DNA of 64,000 nt from Azorhizobium oxalatiphilum (lineage in GTDB: Bacteria; Pseudomonadota; Alphaproteobacteria; Rhizobiales; Xanthobacteraceae). The stretch lies in the NCBI RefSeq assembly GCF_014635325.1, contig NZ_BMCT01000010.1, forward strand, positions 1 to 64,000, given 5' to 3'. The stretch's first letter is position 1, and each line of letters starts with the position of its first letter. The position numbers and the translations under genes are program-made. This document shows positions 25,193-34,692 of this stretch, in pieces. The notes under the pieces were generated by a model that was given only the letters and a program-made list of their open reading frames with translations, did no database searches and was not told the DNA's origin.

Positions 25193-26101
25193 ATGCGACC
25201 ACTTCGCCTCCACAGCCTGGAGATTTTTGAGGACGTCGTCCGCTGCGGTGGTTTTAGAGCTGCCGCGCTTGGCAGGGGCGTCTCATCGTCGGCCATCAGT
25301 CAATCGATCGGCCTGCTTGAAGAAGCGCTAGGCATCCGGCTGCTGAACCGAACGACACGTAGCGTAGCGCCGACAGAAGCAGGCGAGCAGCTTCTCGAGC
25401 GACTCAGGCCCGCTCTTCACGACATCAGAACAGCGGTCGACGATCTCAATCAGCTTCGCGAACACCCGTCCGGCACCGTCCGGATCAATGCACCGGGTCC
25501 GGCCGCCGACCACATTCTGTGCCCTCTGGCCTTCGAGTTCATGAAAATTTATCCCGACGTCAACGTCGAGATCGTCAGTGATGCCGCGATCATCGATATT
25601 GTGGAGCAGGGTTTTGACGCGGGCGTGCGCTTCGGGAACCAACTCGCCCAAGACATGATCGCCATGCCGCTGGGGCCTGCCTTGCGATATGCCATCGTGG
25701 CCTCGCCTGATTATCTTCGCAAGCGCGGTCGACCCGAATCACCGCGCGATCTCTTACAGCACGATTGTATTCGTCGCCGTTTCCCCGGCGGAACCATGGT
25801 GACGTGGAAATTTGAGAGGGACGATGATGAAGTGGAAATCACCCCGAAAGGTCGATTGACGCTGAGCTCAGCGCATCAAGAACTCCAAGCCGCGCTTGCG
25901 GGATCGGGAGTCGCTCACCTGTTCGAGGACTATGTCCGTGATGATGTCGAACAAGGCAGGCTCATCGAAGTGCTCTACGACTGGAAGCAGAAGCTGCCGA
26001 GCTGGTATCTGTATTATCCGAGCCGGCGGCACACCAGTGCGGCCGTGCGGGCTTTTCTCGACTACGTCCGCGATCAGAGATGGGTTCCAATCGTCAAGTA
26101 A
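25193..26101 (+). CDS. LysR-family regulator
   Basis: A 302-aa LTTR. The N-terminal HTH is LEIFEDVVRCGGFRAAALGR then SSSAISQSIGLLEEALG and LLNRTTRSVAPTEAG. The effector domain starts near GTVRINAPGPAADHI. It is divergent from the MBL hydrolase, with 171 bp between the start codons containing TTGATCAGATTATTAAG just before its start. It is the last cargo A gene before trbB. Confidence 0.87.
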   Translation: MRPLRLHSLEIFEDVVRCGGFRAAALGRGVSSSAISQSIGLLEEALGIRLLNRTTRSVAPTEAGEQLLERLRPALHDIRTAVDDLNQLREHPSGTVRINAPGPAADHILCPLAFEFMKIYPDVNVEIVSDAAIIDIVEQGFDAGVRFGNQLAQDMIAMPLGPALRYAIVASPDYLRKRGRPESPRDLLQHDCIRRRFPGGTMVTWKFERDDDEVEITPKGRLTLSSAHQELQAALAGSGVAHLFEDYVRDDVEQGRLIEVLYDWKQKLPSWYLYYPSRRHTSAAVRAFLDYVRDQRWVPIVK

Positions 26102-26389
26102 TGCTCAGCGCCGCATGCGCTCAGGATTACTGCGCCACTAAAGACATTTTCATGTCCCTGCGGGAACGCCACGACCACAGTATCCGGAAGCGCAACAATG
26201 TGGGCAGTAGAATTCGAACAATGCATCCTTAGACGTTGCGCTTCCTCGGTCATCCCGCCGTTTGCCTGTCTTTGTACGCCACAATACGACGACCACATAA
26301 TGGTTGTTGTCAGACCATAATTTCTGCCTCTTCTACTCATCCCCGATCCAGGGCCGCATGTCGCGGACCCGCAAGAGAACGGGGACGAC

Positions 26390-27373
26390 GTGGCGGCCAC
26401 TCACCAGAAATCGGAGGCGATCCTTCGCAGCGCGCGCATGCTGCGCACCGCGCTCGGCCCCGCCATCGCCCGGTTTCTGGAAGATCCCGCGATCGTCGAG
26501 GTGATGCTCAACCCCGATGGGCGGCTCTGGATCGACCGCCTCTCCGAGGGACTCTCCGACACGGGTGAACGGGTGTCGCCGGCCGATGGCGAGCGCATCG
26601 TTCGCCTCGTCGCGCACCATGTCGGCGCCGAGGTTCATCCAGGCAGCCCGCGCGTCTCTGCCGAGTTGCCGGAAACAGGAGAGCGGTTCGAGGGCCTTCT
26701 GCCCCCCGTGGTCGCCGCACCGGCCTTCACGATCCGCAAGCCTGCCGTTGCCGTCTTCACCCTCAACGACTATGTCGCCGCCGGCATCATGGCGGCCGAC
26801 CAGGCCGAGGCTCTACGGATCGCCGTCGCCGAGCGCCGCAATATCCTGGTCGCCGGCGGCACCTCGACCGGCAAGACCACGCTCACCAATGCGCTGCTCG
26901 CCGAGGTGTCAAAGACGTCCGACCGCGTGGTGCTTATCGAGGACACGCGCGAGCTCCAATGCGCCGCGCCGAACCTCGTCGCCATGCGGACGAAGGATGG
27001 CGTCGTGTCGCTCTCCGATCTCGTCCGATCCTCGCTGCGCCTGCGCCCCGATCGCATCCCGATCGGCGAGGTGCGCGGCGCTGAAGCGCTCGATCTGCTC
27101 AAGGCCTGGGGCACCGGCCACCCCGGCGGCGTCGGCACCATTCATGCGGGCACCGCAATTGGCGCGCTGCGCCGCCTCGAGCAGCTCATCCAGGAAGCTG
27201 TCGTCACCGTTCCGCGCGCCCTGATCGCAGAGACGATCGATCTGGTCGCAGTGCTCTCCGGCCGCGGCGCCTCGCGGCGCCTCGCCGAACTCGCTCGCGT
27301 CGAAGGGCTCGGCGCCGACGGCGATTATCGCGTTGTCCCCGCCAGCCTGCACCTCACAGGAGATCCGTCATGA
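26390..27373 (+). CDS. trbB: TrbB, conjugation ATPase
   Basis: A 327-aa VirB11-type hexameric ATPase of the Trb system. [20 protein letters not shown] is the N-terminal domain; Walker A is [16 protein letters not shown], Walker B region [15 protein letters not shown], and the His box [18 protein letters not shown] at 26390 is taken as start because it fits the family length. The 288-bp stretch before it holds no gene and ends cargo A. trbC overlaps its stop by ATGA. Confidence 0.9.
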   Translation: MAATHQKSEAILRSARMLRTALGPAIARFLEDPAIVEVMLNPDGRLWIDRLSEGLSDTGERVSPADGERIVRLVAHHVGAEVHPGSPRVSAELPETGERFEGLLPPVVAAPAFTIRKPAVAVFTLNDYVAAGIMAADQAEALRIAVAERRNILVAGGTSTGKTTLTNALLAEVSKTSDRVVLIEDTRELQCAAPNLVAMRTKDGVVSLSDLVRSSLRLRPDRIPIGEVRGAEALDLLKAWGTGHPGGVGTIHAGTAIGALRRLEQLIQEAVVTVPRALIAETIDLVAVLSGRGASRRLAELARVEGLGADGDYRVVPASLHLTGDPS

Positions 27374-27702
27374 TCCAGCATGCCATGCGTATCCGCCGTC
27401 ACGTCGCGACGGCAGCCTCCGTCACCTTCCTCACCTTGGCGCTCGCGCCCGCCGCCCACGCGTCCGGTTCGTCCATGCCGTGGGAAGCGCCGCTGCAGTC
27501 CATCCTCGAATCCATCGAGGGACCTGTCGCCAAGATCGTCGCGGTGATCATCATCATCGTCACCGGCCTCACGCTCGCCTTCGGCGACACCTCGGGCGGC
27601 TTCCGGCGCCTGATCCAGATCGTCTTCGGCCTGTCGATCGCCTTCGCGGCGTCCAGCTTCTTTCTGTCGTTCTTCTCGTTCGGCGGCGGAGCGCTGGTCT
27701 GA
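27370..27702 (+). CDS. trbC: TrbC, pilin precursor
   Basis: A 110-aa prepilin. A long hydrophobic leader (residues 12-34) ends near AHASG. Two membrane segments follow, IVAVIIIIVTGLTLAFG and LSIAFAASSFFLSFFSF. TrbC is cut and cyclised by TraF and forms the pilus. The gene overlaps trbB and trbD. Confidence 0.87.
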   Translation: MIQHAMRIRRHVATAASVTFLTLALAPAAHASGSSMPWEAPLQSILESIEGPVAKIVAVIIIIVTGLTLAFGDTSGGFRRLIQIVFGLSIAFAASSFFLSFFSFGGGALV

Positions 27703-27983
27703 TGGCGACGTCGGCGGAGACGGCGAGCGAAGTGCCGGGCTTTTCGGTCCCGGTCCATCGCGCGCTGACCGAACACATTCTGCTCGGCGGCGCACCGCGC
27801 TCGATCGCCATTCTGAACGGGACGCTGGCGGCAGCGCTTGGCCTTGGCCTGCGCCTCTGGCTGGTCGGCCTCGGTCTCTGGGCTATCGGCCACTTCGCCG
27901 CCGTCTGGGCCGCCAAACGCGATCCGCAGTTCGTGGACGTCGTGCGCAGGCATCTGCGCATCCCCGCTCATCTGTCGGTCTGA
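27702..27983 (+). CDS. trbD: TrbD, inner-membrane conjugation protein
   Basis: A 93-aa VirB3-like protein. GFSVPVHRALTEHILLGGAP is the family's N-terminus, followed by two close hydrophobic segments (residues 38-65). It lies between trbC and trbE with 1-bp and 11-bp spacing. The frame is open further upstream, but the ATG at 27702 fits the family. Confidence 0.87.
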   Translation: MATSAETASEVPGFSVPVHRALTEHILLGGAPRSIAILNGTLAAALGLGLRLWLVGLGLWAIGHFAAVWAAKRDPQFVDVVRRHLRIPAHLSV

Positions 27984-27994
27984 GGGGCGCGGCC

Positions 27995-30451
27995 ATGATG
28001 AATCTTGCCGAATATCGCAACCGCAACACCCGGTTTGCCGACTTCCTGCCCTGGGTCGCGCTTGTCGGTGATGGCGTCGTCCTCAACAAAGACGGCAGCC
28101 TGCAGCGCACCGCGCGATTTCGTGGTCCCGATCTCGACAGCGCCGTGCCGGCCGAACTGATCGCGGTCGCCGGGCGACTCAACAACGCCTTCCGCCGCCT
28201 CGGCTCCGGTTGGGCGATCTTCGTCGAAGCCCAGCGGCATGGCGCCGCCACCTATCCCGCCAGCATGTTCGCTGACAGCGCGTCCGCGCTGGTCGACGCC
28301 GAACGCAAAGCGGACTTCGAGGAAGCAGGTAGCCACTTCGAGTCGAGCTACTTCCTGTCCTTTCTTTATCTGCCGCCGGCCGAAGACGCCGCGCGCGCAG
28401 AAACCTGGCTCTACGAGGGCCGCGATCACGCCGGCGTCGACGCCCACGAAGTCCTCCGCGGCTTCGTGGATCGCACCGATCGCATCCTCCAACTTATCGA
28501 CGCCTTCATGCCGGAATGCGCCTGGCTCGACGACGCCGAGACGCTCACCTTCCTGCACTCGACGGTTTCGACGAAACGCCACCGCGTCCGTGTGCCCGAG
28601 ACCCCGATCTATCTAGATGCGCTGCTTGCCGATCAGCCGCTCACCGGCGGGCTCGAGCCACGTCTTGGCGACACGCATCTGCGCATCCTCACCATCGTCG
28701 GCTTCCCGACAGCGACCACGCCCGGCATCCTCGACGAGCTGAACCGACTGGCCTTTCCCTATCGCTGGTCGACCAGGGCCGTCCTGCTGGACAAGACGGA
28801 CGCCACCAAGCTGCTGACCAAGATTCGGCGGCAATGGTTCGCCAAGCGCAAGTCGATTGCCGCCATCCTCAAGGAGGTGATGACCAACGAGGCTTCGACG
28901 CTGGTCGATACTGATGCCGCGAACAAGGCGGCCGATGCCGACATGGCGCTGCAGGAGCTTGGCGCGGACTATGCCGGCCAAGCCTATGTCACCGCGACGA
29001 TCACTGTCTGGGACGAAGATCCGCGCATCGCCGCCGAGAAGCTGCGCTTGGTCGAGAAAGTCATCCAAGGACGCGATTTCACGGCCATGCCGGAGACGAT
29101 CAACGCGGTGGACGCTTGGCTCGGCAGCCTGCCCGGGCATGCCTATGCCAATGTCCGGCAGCCGCCCATCAACACGCTCAATCTCGCCCACATGATCCCG
29201 CTGTCAGCGGTATGGGCGGGACCGGAACGGGACGAGCACTTCGCAGCACCCCCACTGCTGTTTGGCAAGACCGAAGGCTCGACCCCGTTCCGGCTTTCCA
29301 TCCATGTCGGCGACGTCGGTCACACGCTGATCGTCGGACCGACGGGCGCCGGCAAGTCCGTACTGCTGGCGCTGATGGCGCTGCAGTTCCGTCGTTATGC
29401 ACGATCTCAGGTCTTCGCTTTCGACTTCGGCGGCTCCATCCGGGCCGCGGCGCTCGCCATGCGCGGCGACTGGCACGATCTCGGCGGCGGACTCACCGAG
29501 GGCGCAGACGACAGTGTGTCGCTGCAGCCGCTTGCCCGGATCGACGATGTCGCGGAACGAGCCTGGGCGGCTGACTGGCTCACCGCAATGCTCGGGCGCG
29601 AGAGCGTGGCGATCACGCCCGAGGTGAAAGAGCATCTCTGGTCAGCGCTTTCTTCGCTCGCCTCCGCGCCGATCAACGAGCGTACGCTCACGGGCCTGTC
29701 GGTCCTGCTGCAATCCAACGATCTCAAGCAGGCGCTTCGGCCCTACTGCGTCGGCGGTCCTTACGGACGCCTGCTCGACGCCGAAGCCGAACATCTTGGG
29801 CAGGCGTCGGTCCAGGCGTTCGAGACCGAGGGCCTGATTGGAACAGGCGCCGCCGCAGCCGTGCTCGCCTATCTGTTTCATCGCATTGAGGACCGTCTCG
29901 ACGGTCGGCCCACGCTGCTGATCGTCGACGAAGGCTGGCTCGCGCTCGATGACGAAGGGTTCGCGGGCCAGCTCCGCGAATGGCTGAAAACACTGCGCAA
30001 GAAGAACGCCAGCGTGATCTTCGCCACCCAGTCGCTGTCGGACATCGACGGCTCGGCAATCGCGCCGGCCATCATCGAGAGCTGCCAGACCCGCATCCTG
30101 CTGCCGAACGAACGCGCGATCGAGCCGCAGATCACCGCGATCTATCGCCGCTTCGGGTTGAACGACCGGCAGATCGAGATCCTCGCCCGGGCCACGCCCA
30201 AGCGCGACTATTACTGCCAGTCGCGGCGCGGCAATCGCCTGTTCGAGCTGGGCCTTTCGGATGTCGCCCTGGCGCTCTGCGCCGCCTCATCGAAACAGCA
30301 CCAGGCGCTGATCGCGGAGGTGCATGCCCGTAGCGGCACCGACGGCTTTCTCGCCGAATGGCTCACTGAAAACCGCCTAGGCTGGGCGGCCGATCTCATC
30401 GCCGATCTCACCAACGTCACCCCCCAAACCGATCCGGAGGCACGCCGATGA
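27995..30451 (+). CDS. trbE: TrbE, VirB4-type conjugation ATPase
   Basis: An 818-aa ATPase that powers pilus assembly. NLAEYRNRNTRFADFLPWVA is the family's start. Walker A is VGPTGAGKSVLLALMALQF and Walker B LLIVDEGWLALDDEGF, with ATQSLSDIDGSAI after it. Full length, no interruption. It overlaps trbJ by ATGA. Confidence 0.92.
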   Translation: MMNLAEYRNRNTRFADFLPWVALVGDGVVLNKDGSLQRTARFRGPDLDSAVPAELIAVAGRLNNAFRRLGSGWAIFVEAQRHGAATYPASMFADSASALVDAERKADFEEAGSHFESSYFLSFLYLPPAEDAARAETWLYEGRDHAGVDAHEVLRGFVDRTDRILQLIDAFMPECAWLDDAETLTFLHSTVSTKRHRVRVPETPIYLDALLADQPLTGGLEPRLGDTHLRILTIVGFPTATTPGILDELNRLAFPYRWSTRAVLLDKTDATKLLTKIRRQWFAKRKSIAAILKEVMTNEASTLVDTDAANKAADADMALQELGADYAGQAYVTATITVWDEDPRIAAEKLRLVEKVIQGRDFTAMPETINAVDAWLGSLPGHAYANVRQPPINTLNLAHMIPLSAVWAGPERDEHFAAPPLLFGKTEGSTPFRLSIHVGDVGHTLIVGPTGAGKSVLLALMALQFRRYARSQVFAFDFGGSIRAAALAMRGDWHDLGGGLTEGADDSVSLQPLARIDDVAERAWAADWLTAMLGRESVAITPEVKEHLWSALSSLASAPINERTLTGLSVLLQSNDLKQALRPYCVGGPYGRLLDAEAEHLGQASVQAFETEGLIGTGAAAAVLAYLFHRIEDRLDGRPTLLIVDEGWLALDDEGFAGQLREWLKTLRKKNASVIFATQSLSDIDGSAIAPAIIESCQTRILLPNERAIEPQITAIYRRFGLNDRQIEILARATPKRDYYCQSRRGNRLFELGLSDVALALCAASSKQHQALIAEVHARSGTDGFLAEWLTENRLGWAADLIADLTNVTPQTDPEARR

Positions 30452-31221
30452 CCCGTTCCGTTCATTCCCGCTCGCGCGCCATGCGCGTCGCCGCAATTGT
30501 CCTCGCCGCTCCGATGGCGCTCTCGCCGATCCTCAGCAGCCCGGCCGCCGCACAATGGATCGTCTACGATCCGACCAATTATGCGCAGAATGTCCTGACA
30601 GCCGCCCGGACGCTTCAGCAGGTCAATCAACAGATCACCCAGCTTCAGAACGAAGCGACGATGCTGATCAACCAGGCCCGCAATCTGGCGAGCCTGCCGT
30701 ACTCCTCGATCCAACAACTGCAGCAGTCGGTGCAACGCACCCAACAGCTCCTCACCCAGGCGCAGCGCATCGCCTATGATGTCCAGAACATCGATCAGGC
30801 GTTCCAGACCACCTATGGCAACGCCTCGATGTCGGCTTCGGACCAGCAGCTCGTCGCGGGCGCCCGCGAGCGCTGGCAGAACACGGTCGGCGGGCTGCAG
30901 GACGCCATGCGCGTGCAGGCCGGTGTCGTCAGCAACATCGACACCAACCGGTCCGAGATGTCCTCGCTGATCGGCCGCAGCCAGGGAGCGACAGGCGCAT
31001 TGCAGGCGACGCAGGCCGGCAATCAGCTTCTCGCGCTTCAGGCGCAGCAGCTTGCCGACCTCACGGCCGTCGTAGCGGCTAACGGCAGGTCGCAGGCGCT
31101 CTCCGAAGCCGAGCGCGCGGCGGCGGCCGAACAGGGGCGCGAGCAACGCCGCCGGTTCCTGACGCCGGGCTCCGGCTACCAGGCCGGGAACGCCCGCATG
31201 TTCCCGAACAGCGGTAACTGA
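30448..31221 (+). CDS. trbJ: TrbJ, VirB5-like pilus protein
   Basis: A 257-aa periplasmic protein. The leader ends near SPAAAQ, followed by WIVYDPTNYAQNVLTAARTL. The body is helical and rich in Gln (QVNQQITQLQNEATMLINQA), as in TrbJ/VirB5. It is a minor pilus component. It lies between trbE and trbK. Confidence 0.88.
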   Translation: MTRSVHSRSRAMRVAAIVLAAPMALSPILSSPAAAQWIVYDPTNYAQNVLTAARTLQQVNQQITQLQNEATMLINQARNLASLPYSSIQQLQQSVQRTQQLLTQAQRIAYDVQNIDQAFQTTYGNASMSASDQQLVAGARERWQNTVGGLQDAMRVQAGVVSNIDTNRSEMSSLIGRSQGATGALQATQAGNQLLALQAQQLADLTAVVAANGRSQALSEAERAAAAEQGREQRRRFLTPGSGYQAGNARMFPNSGN

Positions 31222-31231
31222 GGGCGCGGCC

Positions 31232-31594
31232 ATGGACGGCAAGATGCTCGCCCGACTTGGCGCGGTGGTGTTCGTCGCGGTGGCCGTCACCGCGACGGCG
31301 ATCGAGATGAGCCGGGATGAGGTGCCGACGGAGAGCTGGGCTTCGTCCAGGCCAAGCACCGCCCCGTCCGACCCGCTGCGCGAGGAGCTGTTCCGTTGCC
31401 AGGCACTCGGCGAAGCCGGGCCGCGTGATCCTGCCTGCCTGCGGGCCTGGGCGGAGAACCGCAGCCGCTTTCTCGCGCCGGGTGCTCGACCGGCCGAGCG
31501 GCTGCCTGAAGCGGCGCCCGCTCCACACCCGCCAGCGGACGCGGATGTCCCGGCCCAGCCGGCACCGGTGTCGCCGCCGGCCGAGACGCGGTAG
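31232..31594 (+). CDS. trbK: TrbK-alt, putative entry exclusion protein
   Basis: A 120-aa protein with one N-terminal membrane segment (residues 5-22) and a conserved RCQALGEAGPRDPACLRAWA stretch with two Cys, typical of TrbK-alt. The tail is Pro/Ala-rich. It probably blocks entry of a second copy of the same element. The position between trbJ and trbL is standard. Confidence 0.82.
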   Translation: MDGKMLARLGAVVFVAVAVTATAIEMSRDEVPTESWASSRPSTAPSDPLREELFRCQALGEAGPRDPACLRAWAENRSRFLAPGARPAERLPEAAPAPHPPADADVPAQPAPVSPPAETR

Positions 31595-31598
31595 CGTC

Positions 31599-32963
31599 AT
31601 GGGCAACACCGGCGTCATCGACCACTTCCTCGAAGTTTTCACCCGCTACATCGATTCCGGCTTCGGGCTGCTCAGCGGTGAGGTCGCCTTCATCGCCACG
31701 ACGCTCATCGTCATCGATGTGACGCTGGCCGCGCTGTTCTGGTCCTGGGGCGGCGACGACGACATCTTCGCCCGCCTGGTGAGGAAGACGCTGTTCATCG
31801 GGGTGTTCGCCTACATCATCGGCAACTGGAACAATCTCGCCCGCATCGTCTTCGAGAGCTTCGCGGGCTTGGGCCTCAAAGCCAGTGGCACGGGCTTCAC
31901 AACGGCAGATCTGCTGCGGCCGGGCAAGGTGGCGCAAACCGGTCTCGATGCCGGGCGGCCGCTCCTGGAATCCATCTCGGGCCTGATGGGATACTGGTCG
32001 TTCTTCGAGAACTTCATCCAGATCGCCTGCATGTTCCTCGCCTGGGCGCTGGTGTTGCTCGCCTTCTTCATCCTCGCCATCCAGCTCTTCGTCACGCTGA
32101 TCGAATTCAAGCTAACGACGCTCGCCGGCTTCGTCCTCATTCCATTCGGCTTGTTCGGCAAGTCCGCCTTCATGGCCGAACGCGTGCTCGGCAACGTCAT
32201 CTCGTCCGGCATCAAGGTGTTGGTGCTCGCCGTCATCATCGGCATCGGCTCGACGCTGTTCTCCGAATTCACCGCCGGCTTCGGCGGCGCAACACCATCC
32301 ATCGACGAAGCCATGGCCATCGTGCTCGCCGCGCTGTCGCTCCTCGGTCTCGGCATCTTCGGCCCCGGCATCGCCAGCGGCATCGTCTCCGGCGGCCCAC
32401 AGCTCAGCGCCGGCGCCGCGGTGGGTACAGGTCTCGCGGCTGGCGGCATGATCGTCGCCGGAGCCGGCGCGGTCGGCGCCGTCGCATCCGGCGGTGCGGC
32501 ACTTGCCGGAGGCGCGGCAGCCGCGGCCCGGGGCGGCGCGGCGATGGCGGGTGGCGCATCCACGGCCTACAGCCTCGGCGCAGCCGGCCAGTCAGGCGCC
32601 AGTAGCGTCGCGTCAGGTCTCGGCGGTGTCGCCCGGGCAGGTGGCAACGCGGCTATCTCACCGCTGCGCCGCGCCGCCTCACGCGCCGCCGAAAGCATGC
32701 GCTCCAGCTTCAACTTCGGCGGCAAGGCGGCGTTCGAAACGACTGGCGGATCCTCGACGATGGGATCGGTCGGTGGCGACGCAGTCGGCGACGGCGGCGG
32801 CTCGGCCGCACCGGCACCCGCGGGCGGACCGCCCGCATGGGCACAGCGCATGCGCCATTCCCAACGCATGACCCCCGCCGTCCAGGCAACCGCCCACGCT
32901 GTGCGCTCCGGAGACGCCCATGGCGGCGGCTCTTCCGTCAATCTCTCCGAAGGCGACCGCTGA
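31599..32963 (+). CDS. trbL: TrbL, VirB6-like channel protein
   Basis: A 454-aa polytopic membrane protein. MGNTGVIDHFLEVFTRYIDS starts it, with several membrane segments up to about residue 270 and then a Gly/Ala-rich tail. It forms part of the inner-membrane channel. The ATG at 31599 is 4 bp after trbK. The frame is open further upstream but the family starts here. It overlaps trbF by 1 bp. Confidence 0.9.
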   Translation: MGNTGVIDHFLEVFTRYIDSGFGLLSGEVAFIATTLIVIDVTLAALFWSWGGDDDIFARLVRKTLFIGVFAYIIGNWNNLARIVFESFAGLGLKASGTGFTTADLLRPGKVAQTGLDAGRPLLESISGLMGYWSFFENFIQIACMFLAWALVLLAFFILAIQLFVTLIEFKLTTLAGFVLIPFGLFGKSAFMAERVLGNVISSGIKVLVLAVIIGIGSTLFSEFTAGFGGATPSIDEAMAIVLAALSLLGLGIFGPGIASGIVSGGPQLSAGAAVGTGLAAGGMIVAGAGAVGAVASGGAALAGGAAAAARGGAAMAGGASTAYSLGAAGQSGASSVASGLGGVARAGGNAAISPLRRAASRAAESMRSSFNFGGKAAFETTGGSSTMGSVGGDAVGDGGGSAAPAPAGGPPAWAQRMRHSQRMTPAVQATAHAVRSGDAHGGGSSVNLSEGDR

Positions 32964-33646
32964 TGTTCAAACGACCCTCCACCCACTATGGTAAAGCCCC
33001 CGAACCCGAGACGCCGTATCAGCGCGCCGCACAGGTCTGGGACGAGCGGATCGGCGCCTCGCGCGTACAGGCCAAGAACTGGCGGCTGATGGCCTTCGGC
33101 TCGCTGATCCTCTCCGCCGGCTTCGCCGCCGCGTTGGTCTGGCAATCGGCACGCGGCACGATCGTCCCCTGGGTGGTGCAGGTCGACCGGCTTGGCCAGG
33201 CCCAGGCCGTCGCGCCGGCTGTCGCCGACTATCGTCCGACCGATCCCCAGATTGCCTTCCACCTCGCCCGCTTCATCGAGCAGGTCCGCTCGATCCCGGC
33301 CGACGCCATCATCGTGCGGCAGAACTGGCTGCGCGCCTACGACTTCACCACCGACCGCGGCGCGGTAGCGCTGAACGACTACGCGCGGGCCAACGACCCG
33401 TTCACCAAGGTCGGCCGACAGCAGGTCGCGGTGGAAGTCTCGAGCGTCATCCGCGCGTCTCCAGATAGCTTCCGTGTCGCGTGGGTCGAGCGCCGTTACG
33501 AGAACGGCCAACTCGCCACGACTGAGCGCTGGACCGCGATCTTGACGATCGTCGAGCAGGTCCCGCGCAACGCCGATCGGCTCAGGGCGAACCCGCTCGG
33601 CATCTATGTCAACGCCATCAACTGGTCACGGGAGCTTGGTCAATGA
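32963..33646 (+). CDS. trbF: TrbF, VirB8-like assembly protein
   Basis: A 227-aa bitopic protein. ETPYQRAAQVWDERIGASRV precedes the membrane segment LMAFGSLILSAGFAAALVW, and the periplasmic part contains VVQVDRLGQAQAVAPA and TLTTERWTAI-like VirB8 features. It nucleates the pore. It overlaps trbL and trbG. Confidence 0.9.
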   Translation: MFKRPSTHYGKAPEPETPYQRAAQVWDERIGASRVQAKNWRLMAFGSLILSAGFAAALVWQSARGTIVPWVVQVDRLGQAQAVAPAVADYRPTDPQIAFHLARFIEQVRSIPADAIIVRQNWLRAYDFTTDRGAVALNDYARANDPFTKVGRQQVAVEVSSVIRASPDSFRVAWVERRYENGQLATTERWTAILTIVEQVPRNADRLRANPLGIYVNAINWSRELGQ

Positions 33647-34692
33647 AGCCGTCTTTCCGTAAAGCCGGAAGCCCGGCTTCACACATTTCCGCAATCCCGG
33701 CTTTGCGCCGAGGCACATTGCCGATCCTGCTGGTGGCGACGTCCGCGCTCGCCGGCTGCGCCACCACCAATCCACCGCCGGAAATCTCCTACGACAACGC
33801 CGCTCCTGCGGTGCAGACGGTGGATCCCCCTGCGCCGGTAACAGTCGTGGAACTGCCCCGGCCCCTACCGCTGCCCGGGCAGATGAAACCGGTGGAGCGC
33901 TCCCGTCAGGCACCCGAACCGACCGATCCGACAGCGCGGGTCAACCAGGCCAATGCTGCAGCCCGCATTCAGCCGGTGCGCGATGGCTTCATCAATTCGA
34001 TGCAGGTCTATCCCTTCACCCAAGGCGCGCTCTATCAGGTCTATACCGCCGTCGGGCAGATCACCGACATTGCGTTGCAGCCCGGAGAGCAGCTCGTGGG
34101 CTCCGGCCCGGTCGCCGCCGGCGACACAGTGCGCTGGATCATCGGTGATACGCAGAGCGGTTCCGGGCCAACGCTTCAGGTCCATATCCTGGTGAAGCCG
34201 ACCCGGCCGGACCTGATGACGAACCTCGTCATCAACACCAACCTGCGCACCTATCACATGGAGCTGCGCTCGACCGAGCGGACCTACATGGCCTCGGTCT
34301 CCTGGCAGTATCCGCAGGACCAGCTCATCGCGCTGCGCCGCCAGAACAGCCAAGCCGAGGCCGCGCAGCCGGTCGCATCCGGAGTCGACCTCGCCAACGT
34401 CAACTTCCGCTACGCAATCGACGGCGACCGGGCGCCGTGGCGGCCGCTGCGCGCCTTCGACGACGGCCGCCAGGTCTTCATCGAATTCCCGCGCGGGATC
34501 GGTCAGGGCGAGATGCCGCCGCTCTTCGTCGTCGGCCCCGAGGGCAACACCTCCGAACTGGTGAACTACCGGGTGCGCGGCCACCACATGATCGTCGATC
34601 GGCTCTTCGCCGCCGCCGAGCTGCGGTTCGGCTCCGGCGACCGCCAGAAGCGCGTGCGCATCGTGCGCACCGATGGGAGGCCGGCGTCGTGA
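33643..34692 (+). CDS. trbG: TrbG, VirB9-like outer core lipoprotein
   Basis: A 349-aa pore core protein. The leader ends in a lipobox, SALAGCATTNPPPE, so it is probably lipidated. The N-terminal domain has VYPFTQGALYQVYTAVGQIT and PGEQLVGSGPVAAGDTVRW, and the C-terminal one has DGRQVFIEFPRG and YRVRGHHMIVDRLF. It overlaps trbI. Confidence 0.9.
   Translation: MKPSFRKAGSPASHISAIPALRRGTLPILLVATSALAGCATTNPPPEISYDNAAPAVQTVDPPAPVTVVELPRPLPLPGQMKPVERSRQAPEPTDPTARVNQANAAARIQPVRDGFINSMQVYPFTQGALYQVYTAVGQITDIALQPGEQLVGSGPVAAGDTVRWIIGDTQSGSGPTLQVHILVKPTRPDLMTNLVINTNLRTYHMELRSTERTYMASVSWQYPQDQLIALRRQNSQAEAAQPVASGVDLANVNFRYAIDGDRAPWRPLRAFDDGRQVFIEFPRGIGQGEMPPLFVVGPEGNTSELVNYRVRGHHMIVDRLFAAAELRFGSGDRQKRVRIVRTDGRPAS

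Noticed and set aside
30211-31359. 382-codon minus-strand open frame opposite trbE/trbJ
   Set aside because: Shadow of real trb genes; composition typical of antisense GC-rich frames.
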